A stretch of DNA of 64,000 nt from Gari tellinella. Lineage: Eukaryota > Mollusca > Bivalvia > Cardiida > Psammobiidae. The position numbers and the translations under genes are program-made. The notes beneath the pieces are model-generated. The model did not search any database. It saw only the letters and a program-made list of their open reading frames with translations, and was not told the DNA's origin. Positions 36,326 to 47,556 of this stretch are shown in pieces (positions within the stretch are counted from its first letter, which is position 1; the number at the start of each line of letters is the position of its first letter). The stretch covers positions 94,216,993 to 94,280,992 of the forward strand of contig OV277861.1 in the NCBI GenBank assembly GCA_922989275.2, in the 5' to 3' direction.

Positions 36326-39300
36326 TTTTCATCATAAACTTTGCTTACTAAATGTAATTTGCTTTCTCCTTCAATGATTTCATCAGGTTGGTAAATTAAA
36401 TATGTGGAGATTTTCTTTGACACAACTTTTACATTTATTTTACAGGCAGTTTCGGGCATAATTAAGCTGACAATAACAAACCTTACCTGGATTACATTCT
36501 AAAGTCAATACCAAAAGCGCACTTACAAAACCGCACATACCTTCTCGATACAGAACACTTAAGAAAAGATGCTCCACTCTAGTGTAAGAAGAACAAGATA
36601 AAGCAGATGAGAAAAACACATCAGAATGACACATGCGAAGTGTGACTATCTCAAATGAATTTGAAAGGTTAAGCATCCTATGGCTTACAAGAAAGACAAA
36701 ACCAATGAGAGAAGTCGGCGATTGTAGCAAAACATCACGAGTCTTTGTGGTCCTCCCAAGTGGTGCAAGGTGTACAAGGGGTGTTTAAGCTTTGGAGGAA
36801 ACATACACGGAACATCGTTTTGTAACCTCAATGATCCCCCTTACATATATTTTAGGTCACTACCGATGCACCCTTAATTTAACCCTAAAGACAATTACAG
36901 ATGCGCAGTAGTGTATAAATAACGTTTATATCGGGAAAATAGAACGGAAATTGAAATCAAGAGTTAAAGAACATAAGAAAGACATATAACAACAGGTAAA
37001 TATTTTACAACATCAGATAAATGAAATCTTCACTCTATCTACAATGAAAGTTTAATCACAGTGATCTATCAATTAGTCAAAAACACGAGGTTTAACAGTT
37101 GTAAACTCTTCTGCATTATCAATAAAAATTATACCAAGTTAAAGTCAACTTTCAGTCCGAACGACCGCTCAGCCGACTGAACATTTATTCCACTGATCAT
37201 CGAGCCATCTTGCCTACAATTTTGAGCACTGCTAACATATGGCGCGTAGGCAGCCGCAGTACCGGCTCAGAACCTTCACATGTACCCATTTTAACCACAG
37301 GGTAGAGAGGAGCCAAAACATGAAAAAAACTTCAAATTTAGATTCTATGATACGCCGAATATATACGTCCGGATATGTCTAACTTATTTACACCCCACAA
37401 ACGTTTTAACTCATTAAAGGGTTTAGAGGTTTAAAGGAAGCACGTTTCTTAAATAAATTTCATTTAAAAGTCCTTTACTTAATTATTGGGTTAATTCTAA
37501 TTGAAAAACAAAAATACAACTAACACAGTGATTTCATTACGTCCTTATTTAGAATGTGTCTAAAACTAGCTAATAAAGTATTCATTAACATATCTAGGAA
37601 TACATGTCTCAGAACTTTAAAATACCCTTTTAATCTGAAGTTATACTTTTACCATTAAAATCGGTAATCTATTAAATACCCCTGTGTTCTAAAAAGTGGG
37701 AGCGGCATACCAAATACCTTAAACATGATTTCCTCAAGAAGACAATGTCATTTGGCGTGGTTTAAACTGTTTGTAAATTCACGTCCAACTGTGAATGTTA
37801 TGTATGGTCAAAACGCCGATTCTTTCAAATAACGAAGTACCGTATACGTCTATTACTGATTGGTTTGTCACTTGGACTTTCTGGTTGATTGTAAATGCCC
37901 ACTGTATTCTATATATACCCTTTATAGAATAACAACCGATATGAAGACACTGATTTTATCATTGATTTTCCTTCAAACTACCCTTATAAAAATATCCATC
38001 ATATAAAAAATTTAACACGAAATATGCCATAACACATCCAATAGTATTTTGAAAACGCTTCTTATCTTGTCACGAGCCTGGACTGCGAGGTAATTATGAT
38101 GTGGGATTTATTTGTCAAATAGCCGTGTATAGCGTTTCATCTGGTGATATATTTCGTAATTTATACAACTGATTTTTCTGCTATTATAATCTGAATATGT
38201 AACATTCCACTTTTGCAGATTTGAATGTAAAATGACACCGTACATGTAACGATTTGAAACGTTTGAAACTCAATGGTTCGTCGAATAATGTATGATAGAT
38301 TTTATTTCAAAGCTTTATAAACTGCCTCGTCTAAAATGTGTCAATAATTGCAACGAAATTTCTGCCTGATAAAATTCAAGCGAGCGAGTGAGCTGGATTT
38401 TGACGACAGTGCGACACTGAGCAGGTCATATAGCACATGAGAGATGATGATGAGGGATGATTTTAAGAAATTTGGTAAAATCCATCGACCTACCTTCATT
38501 TTAGTTCTTAAGGACATACGCTCTCATTTCGTGCGATACCTAGTGGTTTAACTAGTGGTAAATGAAAGTAGGCGAAACTTGGCAAATACTGTTTCTAATA
38601 AGGCTAAGGTAATAACACAGGCCTTCAATCATATTGAAATTTAGCGTGAATTCGTAATCAAATAGACACATCCGTCTGCTTTTTAGGCCATTGGTATATG
38701 TTAGTAAGTGCCTTTAGTTTCAAAAGAAGCCTTAAAACATATGTTTGTTTACCATTTTCGTATTATTCACAACTAACGCTTTTATTGTGTGAACTTTGAT
38801 CAATTTATTTCGGAAAGAGTTTGATTGAGTGAGTGTTTCATTGAATTTGAGCCAAAGATATTTAAGAAAAATGCATATATTTTAGGCAACGAACTGTAAA
38901 CTTTGCATTATACTTTTAGTAAGAATCACGTTTTATCTGTTTAATGATTGTTTATGCCAACTATTACTTTACATCATTTCAGAAATCCAACATATTGCAT
39001 GCCGACAATTGGCCGAGAATGGCCACATTATTCATTTCAAATGCCTAAGACAACAAAAGAACATTATGAACTATGCTTTTCTTTTTACCATCATAATATG
39101 ATATGTTTGAAAAACCGATGGTGCAATTTTCATTCGGGCGCGTATGCCCTTAACAAAAGGGATTATCTCAGTTAACTTAAACAAAAACATCCCCTTTGAG
39201 AATTAAGCCCGAGAACCGCTACAAGGTTTGAAGGTATTTGATGATAAATTTAGTTTAGCTTCTAGTTACAATGCTTACTTAATATGTTTATACCTAAAAT

Positions 39301-39633
39301 AGCCATACAAATATCACTTTTGTGTCATGTTTCTCGTGAAGCAAAATGTCGCAGGGTTGGTTTATAAGATTAGATCCATTTTAAGATCATACAAAAGGTT
39401 GAATATCTTAAAGCTAAAGCATGTGTTGTGACAATATCTAAAATTATACGTAGATTTAATGCAGGCACTAGCTAAATGTTGGGCAAAAGTAAGTCAAAAG
39501 TTCTTTTCAGAGATGTTTTACTTCCATTCGACATGAATTTCGGAGTAATATATTAAGAAAATTAAGCAATGTATCTAACCTAGGACGAAGCTATACATCT
39601 GGAATCTCATACTATAGCCCAAATATCTGAAGG
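36326..39633. other. Long stretch with no gene recognised
   Basis: Both strands carry only short open frames without domains. No MITE core was seen, making this the least repeat-dense 3 kb of the window. Confidence 0.45.
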
Positions 39634-39962
39634 AACACAGACTACTACTGATTAAAAAGATGTACAGTCGGTCATCTACATCTAGAACACAGACTACCAC
39701 TGGTTAGCCCATTTATACCCAGTGGATTATTCCATGTTTATATATTGGATAAGTCCATTTTTTATCAAAGGGATGGCTGGTCAAACTTTTCATTTTCATT
39801 TTGTTTTCTATTGAAATTCCTATCAGCAAACAGTGTAGACTCTGATCAGACGCCGAATAATGCGGCGTTTGATCAGAGTCTACACTGTTTGCTTATGTCC
39901 CATATATGGGATCGTGGGCACAAATGGGTTAAAAAGATGTACAGTCGGTCATCTATAGCTAG
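39634..39962 (+). repeat. 52-bp tandem duplication, second unit split by a MITE
   Basis: Unit 1 (39634-39685) reads AACACAGACTACTACTGATT..GTCATCTACATCTAG. Unit 2 begins at 39686, is interrupted at its TTAA by MITE G copy 2, and resumes at 39929 with TTAAAAAGATGTACAGTCGG. Confidence 0.85.
39704..39932. mobile_element. MITE, family G, copy 2
   Basis: TTAGCCCATTTATACCC to GGGCACAAATGGGTTAA, 229 bp, with the hairpin core at 39830-39893 (GTAGACTCTGATCAGACGCC and complement). Reverse orientation to copy 1. The undamaged neighbour unit at 39634 shows the empty site with a single TTAA. Confidence 0.85.
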
Positions 39963-40459
39963 AGATCGCTTATGCTACTTGCGTAGCTGGGTTTTGCACT
40001 TTTTATAATTGCATAACGTCTATGTTCGACTAAAGCGTGTTTGGGTTACAGGGGTTTGATTGTATTTCATATCTCAACAAATAGGGTTTTTTATATTCAT
40101 TTCAACATATTCGTTAAAATCATTTGTTACAGTCAGCAAATCAAAATATATACTGACAGCTTTCAATTTTAATTCATCACAGTACGAACGAAGACAACAT
40201 TACCACATTTTGCACAAGGGTGAGTACGAAAAGTCTTTTTAGTTTATGTTCATGTATAACAAAATCAATAATAAAGCGTTTTGATATTTTCAGATATTTT
40301 TTGTTATCTTTAAGCAGCAACACATGACTCAACTTCGTTATACTATTATGCGATTCCCCTTCGTTCGATAAGTTCAAATATTTATATTCGCCCCGCATTG
40401 TCCTATATACATGTAACACTATTCTAAAAAGAGACATACATGTTTCAATGAATGCTCAC

Positions 40460-40630
40460 TTAAAATCCAGTTCTAGCTGGCTAATTTAGGGGCGGAGCTA
40501 TACTGATCACTTTCAAATCGATACAGAGAAGTCCGTATGGTAGGCGTGGTAATACTGACCCAGTTAGGACCTATTTTCAGGTTTATCAATGGGGAATCGT
40601 AACCTGATAGGTAAACATAAACACTCCACT
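40460..40630. repeat. Dispersed repeat, pair with 31990-32150
   Basis: See the partner for matching segments. It lies about 200 bp upstream of the recombinase gene start. Confidence 0.4.
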
Positions 40631-40843
40631 ACTATTGAAACGCTGCGATACAACGGCGGCTTTTTCAGTGTACATGTGGAAAGTTTATGCTACAATCAGC
40701 AAATAAAAATAAAAATAAGCCTAAATCCATGCCCTAGGCGTATACATAAATACTAAACAATATTTTGTTTTATGGTTTATTTTTACCTTCAAGTCAATAA
40801 AAATTATTATACATGTATATAGTTCGTCTGCTAATTAACAATC

Positions 40844-41078
40844 ATGGATGAATTCGACGACGAGTTTCTATCGGCAGTTGATTTTGAACAAATTGACATG
40901 GTCTGTTCTTCAAAACAGACAAAGTTGCAAATGGAGAATGACCTAAAAGTCCTTAATCAGCCACCAATTCCTGGAAGATTTGCTGAAGTAGACAATGATA
41001 AGCTAGAAGCTTATTTTGATTCAAACCAATATGTATCAACAAAGAGAAATACTAGATGGGGTTTGAAAATATTTCATG
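40844..41078 (+). CDS. Crypton-type tyrosine recombinase (DUF3504), exon 1
   Basis: Exon 1 encodes 78 residues plus one base. It starts at ATG 40844 (context CAATCATGG, with TATA-like TACATGTATATA about 25 bp upstream). The N-terminus is acidic (MDEFDDEFL) and ends NTRWGLKIFH, the segment that precedes the catalytic region in ZMYM2/QRICH1/KIAA1958-like and Crypton proteins. The exon stops at a consensus donor, ATG|GTAAGG. Joined to exon 2 it gives ..KIFH-D-WHSS.., which keeps both frame and family wording, so the phase-1 intron is well supported. The exon carries no damage itself. The product would be nuclear and DNA-binding, or a strand-exchange enzyme if the gene were intact. Confidence 0.8.
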
Positions 41079-41082
41079 GTAA

Positions 41083-41210
41083 GGGTGTCAGCTTAAAGCA
41101 ATATGACAGTAAAACAGAAAGCTCCTTAATGAGTTTAAAGCAAGGAGATAGTAAAGCAGAAAGATCATGAAGGAGCTTTCTGCTTTACTGTCACCTTGCA
41201 GTAAGCACTG
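41083..41210. repeat. I-family hairpin remnant at the splice donor
   Basis: GTGTCAGCTTAAAGCA..AACAGAAAGCTCC and the return arm GGAGCTTTCTGCTTTACTGTCACCTTGC match the family I core. An internal duplication of the TTAAAGCAAGGAG segment lies in the loop. The TA-CAGTAAAACC ends are missing. It begins 4 bp inside the intron. Confidence 0.7.
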
Positions 41211-41363
41211 TGTACAGTACAGTACCTCTAAACAAAAGCATAATCTAGAAAAAGGCTAGATCTACATTACATTAAATAGTACCCCATAATATTTTAATCA
41301 AAATTTATACAAAGCCTGAGGCGTCATATCAGTAAAGCAAAAAGTGCCTAAATGCTCTTTTTC

Positions 41364-41530
41364 CATTGCTTTACCCCATAGCCCGATTCTAGTTTTGAAG
41401 ATTGGTGACCACTAAAAACAGGTCAAAGTAAAGCAGTTGCGCCTTAATGCGTATTTTGCTTTACTTTCAATCTGCTTTACTTTACCATCTGCTAGAATAT
41501 AGAAAAGTATTAAGATCATACATATTCATA
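41364..41530. repeat. H-family MITE, reversed and truncated
   Basis: GCTTTACCCCATAGCCCGAT, TTGAAGATTGGTGACC, hairpin AAAGTAAAGCAGTTGCGCC and complement, then CATATTCATAAAG, where the sequence gives way to MITE B copy 7. Confidence 0.6.
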
Positions 41531-41533
41531 AAG

Positions 41534-41751
41534 AAGTGGCGAATACGTTATTCGTTCCCAATCAACGTCTTTCCACTAAAACTATTATTCCTGTGCAAAC
41601 AGTTTGGAGCCTAATCAGACCCTGGGTTCCAAACTGTTTGCCATTCAGATGAATAAAAATAAAATAATCAGAATTATACAACAAAAATCATTTTCTACAT
41701 TTTAATACATTGGGTTTGCATTTCATGGAAAAGAATAACTTATTCTCCACT
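41534..41751. mobile_element. MITE, family B, copy 7
   Basis: AGTGGCGAATACGTTATTCG and ATAACTTATTCTCCACT ends; the core is shortened to GGAGCCTAATCAGACCCTGG..TTCC (41597-41637). Inserted within, or next to, an H element. Confidence 0.7.
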
Positions 41752-41929
41752 CAGCGATGATAGTTTATATAAATCATTGCCCCGCTCTAGTACAACAATC
41801 TGTCGATAACAATGAATTTCAAAACCAACAAGAGAGCCATCGCCTACAATTCGCTCACCTGAGACCATCGTAGCTGAACTGACTGGACAAGACAATATTT
41901 TGATAAACCATGGAGAAAAAGTAAATAGA

Positions 41930-42078
41930 GGATATTGAATGAGTGTTTTTTCAGTAATGAATTTATTGAACGAGTTGGATAAAAATGATATTTTGCGAGC
42001 CTTGGCGAGCAACATATCATTTTTATCCAACGAGTTCAATAAATTTATTACTGAAAAAACACGAATTTGATATCCTAT
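41930..42078. repeat. Long inverted repeat in the intron
   Basis: GTGTTTTTTCAGTAATGAAT..GAACGAGTTGGATAAAAATG pairs nearly perfectly with the other arm (about 57 bp). The homology extends more weakly outward to AGGATAT on each side. Confidence 0.85.
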
Positions 42079-42649
42079 GTATCACATAAACACCAAATGA
42101 CACGAAAATCCGAACGGTCTTACTTTCACTTTTGCCCTCGGCTCTATGGAAAACGATTCGTCATAGGTGTTATTCGGTTTTATTCATCCGAAGGTAAAAA
42201 CACCTACCAAGCTAAAATAAAGAAAATCAACATCAATGTGTTGCGAAAAGACTTCTCTGATACATGTACCATATTCAAATTTTAAATTAATATTTAATTT
42301 AAAACTGTTCTAACTGACTAAAATTGATAATTTGACAGTTAGAGTCAAGTTTTGTTTTCAAATAACGTCGTTATAGTAACACGACGTCATTATCATTGTA
42401 ACGTCTAAATTTGAAAAACTGTCTGAGCTCTACATAGCCTAATTTGCAGCCTGAGTTTGCGAGACTGCTCGGGATAATGTTTTAGGACACTTGGAAATGT
42501 TTTAAAACCCTAGTGGTGATCTTATTTTGTCTAGATTTTCTTAACTGATTTAAAGTCGGCGTAGTAATACAGTATTTTGGTGATTCGAAAATTAGTATAA
42601 AATATATGCCCAGTGGGCCATACGATTTTTACGGCCCTCTATATTTTGC

Positions 42650-42869
42650 ACGTTTATGTGATAAATGCGTTTACGCTAAAACTACTATTTCAAGTGCAAA
42701 CAGTTTGGAGCCAGTTCAGACGCCTGGATACCCGGCGTCTGACCAGGCTCTAAACTGTTTGCCACTCAGCTTTATATCAATAATCAGAATTGTTAAATAG
42801 TTGTTACTTTCTACATTTTAGTGCAATACGTTTGCGTTTAAACGGGAAAGAAATATTTTTTATCCACTG
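42650..42869. mobile_element. MITE, family B, copy 6
   Basis: The left end is eroded; AATGCGTTTACGCTAAAAC, the core at 42698-42762 and the right end GGGAAAG..TATCCACTG are clear. Confidence 0.65.
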
Positions 42870-43318
42870 TAACAGTAAAAAACCCAACACCGCCTCCCCT
42901 AACAGAGCTAATTTTAACCCAAGAGACATCATTTTAACAATGTTCAAAAAGAACCTGTACATGCTGCATTTATTATCCGTTTGGTTAAACGCGTTTCCTA
43001 GCCGTTTCTTTACACGTTTAAAAGAGCCCGGATGAAAGGGTCATCACTTCCCTGACAAACCCTTTAGCCGAGACTGCATTGGTATAATCGTTTATTAACG
43101 CGTTTAAACGCGTTAAAATCGTTAGGCGTTAACCGTTCGTTAACTGTTCACTATGCGTTTCTTACGCATAGATTAACACGTAAATTGGTAGGAATAGCGT
43201 ATGTGCCAAATACATAAACTCCGACCCTCATATATTTTGATAACACTATTTAACATTTCCTTACTTTTTCACTTTAGTTGTCATGGCAACCATAGCTCTG
43301 CATTGTTTGTTTTTTAAG

Positions 43319-43473
43319 AAATAAATTGCGTACTTCCGGTATTCATGCGGTGATGAAACTCAGTCGCTTTTACTAGCAAAGATAGTGAAGCCTGAAGGGC
43401 TTCACGTTGTTCTTTGCTAGTAAACGCGCCAGAGTTTCATCACCGTATGAATACCGGAAGTATGCAATTCATT
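43319..43473. repeat. Hairpin family M, copy 1
   Basis: AAATTGCGTACTTCCGGTAT..TTTTACTAGCAAAG pairs with its complement. The loop includes AGCCTGAAGGGCTTCACG. The same ends and layout occur at 47424-47556 with different arm interiors. Confidence 0.8.
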
Positions 43474-43556
43474 TTTTTTAATATATGAAATAAAAATGTT
43501 GTTGAAAGTGAATGTATCTGTACAACCCCACACAAGTTTATTAAAAGTATAAAAAT

Positions 43557-43790
43557 CAGGGCTCCAGATAAGAGTGGGTACACCAGAAGCTATTAAATGT
43601 AATCTATCTCCTTGGGTAAACTGAACAAACACAATTTTCTGACTCATACAGCACCAAATCCTATGGTGTTAGCACTCAATAGAATTGTCTCGAAGAGACA
43701 ATTTTAATGAGTAGTGACACCATAGAGTTTAATGCACAGATAACACATTTTTAGCTATTTAAATACTACTCCCCTTATCTGGAGCTCTCA
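43557..43790. mobile_element. MITE, family K, copy 2
   Basis: CAGGGCTCCAGATAAGAG to CCCCTTATCTGGAGCTCT; inside, ACTGAACAAACAC and a GTCTCGAAGAGAC stem as in copy 1. It ends 60 bp before exon 2. Confidence 0.7.
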
Positions 43791-43850
43791 GAATTATATT
43801 TATTCATCATAACTATATAATGTATCATTTATCACTTGTATTGATTTCAG

Positions 43851-44997
43851 ACTGGCACTCAAGTGTGTTTGGTGATGTTTTGGACCTGGGTGATGTCCCA
43901 CCTTCAATTTTGGCAGAGAAACTTGCTAAGGTTTACTGTGAGGCCTGGCCACAAGATGGAAGCTCTGGTGGATTCTACCACAAAAACACACTTAAGAACA
44001 TTAGAGGAGCAATAAATAGACATATTCAAGACTTGAGGCGAAATATAGACATAGTTAGAGACAAGGACTTTGTGTATTCCAATAGAGTTTTGAATGGCTT
44101 ATTAAAATCCATGACAGCAAGTGGTTTGTCAAAACCAACTAAACATAAACAAGTCATACCAACATCTGATTTGGAAAAGATCCAACAATATATGGCCAGT
44201 GCACCTGCAAATCCAATAATTCTAAGACAGTGTGTATGGTATCAGTTAGCTATTCACTTCTGTAGTAGGGGGTTAGAGTTTCACCACCAATTAACAAAGA
44301 CATCATTTGAATTTCTCTGTGATAAAAATGGACATGAATATGTAAAACTATCACATGAAACATGTCAAAAAAACTTCCAGAGTGGTTTACAGTCGGATGA
44401 GGCTCAACATGACAAGCGCATGTGTGCCACAGGTCAGGCAAACTGCGCCTTCTTATTAAGAAGACAGTACCAAAGGCTCAAGCTCTGTTTAACTCATGTG
44501 TGCCAAATGCTGAACATTATCCACAAAAGTTTGGTTGCTGGTTTGATAATAAGCCCCTTGCAAAGCGCACTTTTGCCAATTTTCTACCAGATATTTGTAA
44601 GTCAAGTAATTGTTCAGGAAGATACACAGCCCACTGCCTAAGAGCAACAGCCATTACACGGGTGCATGACGCTGGCTTTGAGGCACGGCACATCATGTTC
44701 ATGTCTGGCCATAGAAATGAAAGTTCAATCAGATCCTACAATAGGAACTTATCTTCTGAACAGAAACAGTAGCTTAGTACATCCCTTTGCTCAGTGTCAT
44801 CTAAAGCAACCATGTCTGAAAATGAACAAAACAAGCAAGTTTCAGAATCAAATGATGTAAACAGGTTGGCTATACCAAGTAGTTCAAGTACTCTTGAAAA
44901 TGTTCAAAATTTTAGTGCCACCACTAATTCATCCCAAATGGGATTCATGTCCAATGCGACATTTCAAAATTGTACTGTGAATCTACAGTTTAAATAA
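43851..44997 (+). pseudogene. Crypton-type tyrosine recombinase (DUF3504), exon 2, damaged
   Basis: Follows acceptor TTTCAG. Encodes WHSSVFGDVLDLGDVPPS, then YHKNTLKNIRGAINRH (core-binding part). The catalytic domain follows: first Arg in HFCSRGLEFH, then HCLR (HxxR), SGHRN (second His) and RSYNR (catalytic Tyr), the order of tyrosine recombinases. The tail is serine-rich and ends NATFQNCTVNLQFK, a C-terminal style I associate with KIAA1958-like members. Two lesions: a frame change between CATGQANC and LLIKKTVPK (about 44440-44460), and a TAG at 44770-44772 (after SSEQKQ) in frame with the tail, which then reads on to 44997. The TAG would be one C-to-T step from CAG. Without the frameshift all catalytic residues would be present. 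A recent pseudogene is the simplest reading; an assembly indel is possible. Confidence 0.85.
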
Positions 44998-45211
44998 TCC
45001 ACTGAAAACTAAATGGCTGATGTGTTCAGAATGTTATCTGTCTGAGCTGAAAGTACATTTGATTTAAATTGTTTCAAAGCAATGTTTTCAAGGGGCATTC
45101 TGCTTTATTTTCAGACGCTTTAAACAAGCATCTAACAGATACCTGGCCAGACATGAACATTGTATGTTGTGTTTCCCTTATCGGGACGATGCCACAGTGT
45201 TACCAGTTCAA

Positions 45212-45217
45212 AATAAA
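45212..45217 (+). promoter_or_regulatory. Possible polyadenylation signal
   Basis: AATAAA about 215 bp after the recombinase frame ends. Its use cannot be judged from sequence. Confidence 0.25.
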
Positions 45218-45399
45218 TATATTTTCACTAATCAGATTCAGTATTCTAAAGCAGCTGTCATTATCAACATTTTATTGCATTTCTGTTCCCGTGTTCATTA
45301 GGTTTGCAACGAAGAGCTTTTCTGAACAAAACTTGTAATCTATCTTTGCTCGTAAAATCTATGCGTTGAAAGGAGCATGCTGCTCTACGTATAGCTGCT

Positions 45400-45655
45400 T
45401 TAACCCATTACCCCAATAATATGCCTTTTTACGCCTTGATTTATCCCTCCACCTAAGAAAATATTTTAATGTTACACAGTCATGATTTTAAAATGTATCT
45501 TAACATGTACTTATTATTTTCTAGCTGATAGTAGCTTAAAGCAGGCTGAAATTAAAGCAGATTGCACATTAATGCTTATTCTGTTTTACTTTCAATCTGC
45601 TTTAAGTGGTCGCATATCTTCAATACTTGAAACAGATTATGGGGTAAAATATTAA
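45400..45655. mobile_element. MITE, family H, copy 7
   Basis: TTAACCCATTACCCC to TATGGGGTAAAATATTAA, TTAA at both ends. The hairpin at 45532-45606 carries several mismatches. Confidence 0.75.
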
Positions 45656-45769
45656 GCAACTAGTATATCTACCACACACCTGGTAACCTGTATCTCAGCA
45701 GACTTTAAACTGTAAGTCACTCAAAAATAAGTTTAATGTATTTTGAAGAAATTGTTTTGTACATTTCAT

Positions 45770-45836
45770 TTGCGATTTTGTTGCTGAAATGAACGACAAA
45801 ATGTTTAATTTTTTCAGTTTACTCTCTTATCTGGAG
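45770..45836. repeat. K-family MITE remnant
   Basis: GCTGAAATGAACGACAAAAT..CAGTTTACTCTCTTATCTGGAG is the terminal 65 bp of family K. It is cut by the hAT-like element, which duplicated ATCTGGAG. Confidence 0.65.
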
Positions 45837-46139
45837 CACAGGTGCCAGACGCAACCTTTGCCCGAATATAACACCTCCAAACACAAATAAATTGAATAAA
45901 ACCATAAAAACACCCGTTTCTATGATCAAACACCATATTCTACAGCTCATTTTTTGAAGATTTTTTTTTATATATATATATATATAGTGATACTATATAT
46001 AAAAAAAAATTGTTTAAAAACTGACCTTTAGGTCAGAATATGGTGTTTGATCATAGAAACGGGTGTTTTTATTGTTTTATTCACTTTATTTGTGTTTGGA
46101 GGTGATATATTGGGGCAAAGCATGCGTCTGGCACCTGTG
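45837..46139. mobile_element. hAT-like foldback MITE with 8-bp target duplication
   Basis: The ends CACAGGTGCCAGACGC and complement are flanked by ATCTGGAG on each side (45829-45836 and 46140-46147). The arms are about 110 bp (CACCTCCAAACACAAATAAA, ACACCCGTTTCTATGATC and complements), with a TA-rich loop of about 60 bp. An 8-bp duplication with CA..TG ends points to the hAT superfamily. Non-coding. Confidence 0.85.
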
Positions 46140-46149
46140 ATCTGGAGCG

Positions 46150-47423
46150 CTGCTTTTCTGTACATTGATGAGGGAAATTAAGGTTGAACATCCCTAATGA
46201 GATCGAGTCAATGTCGGTATTTCAATAGAACAACAGACCATGGTCTTCAACTGACTGTCCGTACAAAACCATGCGAACAGACTGTCAGCTGAGAAGAATG
46301 GCTGATCACTTGAGATGTTTGATAACTGAAATTGAATAGCAGAGATTAGTTAATCTCATTAGGAACTTTCAACCTTGTATGCAGCAGAAGGGACTTCTGT
46401 AAATTAAATGGTTCAGCGGCCAGTCTGCCACCCTTCCTCTGCATAATCAACTCAAATCTCTATGATTAAATAGACTATATTCTATCATGTGAAAATTAAA
46501 ACTCAAAACACGAATAAAAGTGTACTTACGTGGTTTCAACTTGCTTTATGTTTTTTTTTTCCACAAGTTATAGCCACATCAAATCAATGTTGGCTTTGTT
46601 TTCATGCTACTAGTACAGTTTCTCATGACTGCATCATCTGAAATGATACAAAGTGACAAACAGTTATGCACGGAATTTTAAAAAAACAAATCAGTGTAGC
46701 CACTGTAGGATGTAATTCTGTGGTTTATGAACTCTTTCAGATATCACCATCAAGGATCTGAAGTTCTTATTTGAAAGGTATTCCTTTCAAAATGATCATT
46801 AACCAATCTACACCACACTAACTCGATATTACTGTCAATCTGACTATGTGTCCTGTAATTCAATTATACACAATAACAACATCGTGTTAAAATGGTGGCT
46901 GGATGGGACCCACGATATCCATTTGTTTACAGAGAAATATTGCTTGAATACATATTGTTGCAAACTTTAAAAAACGTAGCGTATCAGACTATTATATCAA
47001 GTAATGAGTGAAGCATAAATATTGAAATGTACTTACCGTTAGCATAGAAAAATCCGATAATAAAATATTTCGTATACAGTGACCTCCACTCCCGCTTTTG
47101 TCAGTTTCACACAAGATGGCGTATGAGTAAATCGGTTTTAAAAAACGCGACCTAAATTTAAGATGCTTATAATACAAAAATTTCGTAAATTCGTGTGCTT
47201 TTAAATGTCTCAAAATGGTTTTTAAACATAACGAGAAAGTTTACCGGTTAAAAGTCTAAATTTATCCAGTAATTATAATATGTGATTGGGACTATTTTCA
47301 CTCCATATATAGAGATCGTTACTATCAATTAGCAACGCATAGCAACGGGCAAAGTGTCTATTAGTACGGGAATGTACATTTCTGGTTCATTTCTCAGTTC
47401 ACAAAGGAATATAAATATAAGCA
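46150..47423. other. No gene recognised
   Basis: A short inverted match GAGATCGAGTCAATGTC.. / TTAATCTCATTAGGAA exists around 46190-46370. The segment 47220-47340 resembles 32630-32740. Nothing coding. Confidence 0.4.
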
Positions 47424-47556
47424 ATAAATTGCGTACTTATGGCATTCATGAGCTGATGGCACTTCGATGCTTTTACTAGCGGGCTTCACGCACTTTGCTA
47501 GTAAAAGCATCGAAGTGCCATCAGCTCATGAATGCCGGAAGTGCGCAATTCATTTC
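47424..47556. repeat. Hairpin family M, copy 2
   Basis: AAATTGCGTACTTATGGCAT..GATGCTTTTACTAGC pairs with its complement. Tip GGGCTTCACGCACTTT resembles copy 1's tip. Confidence 0.85.

Larger units (their letters stand above)
41079..43850 (+). other. Intron of the recombinase gene, filled with MITEs
   Basis: 2772 bp from donor GTAAGG (41079) to acceptor TTGATTTCAG (ending 43850). It contains remnants or copies of MITE families I, H, B (twice) and K plus two long hairpins, listed separately. Phase 1. Confidence 0.75.
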
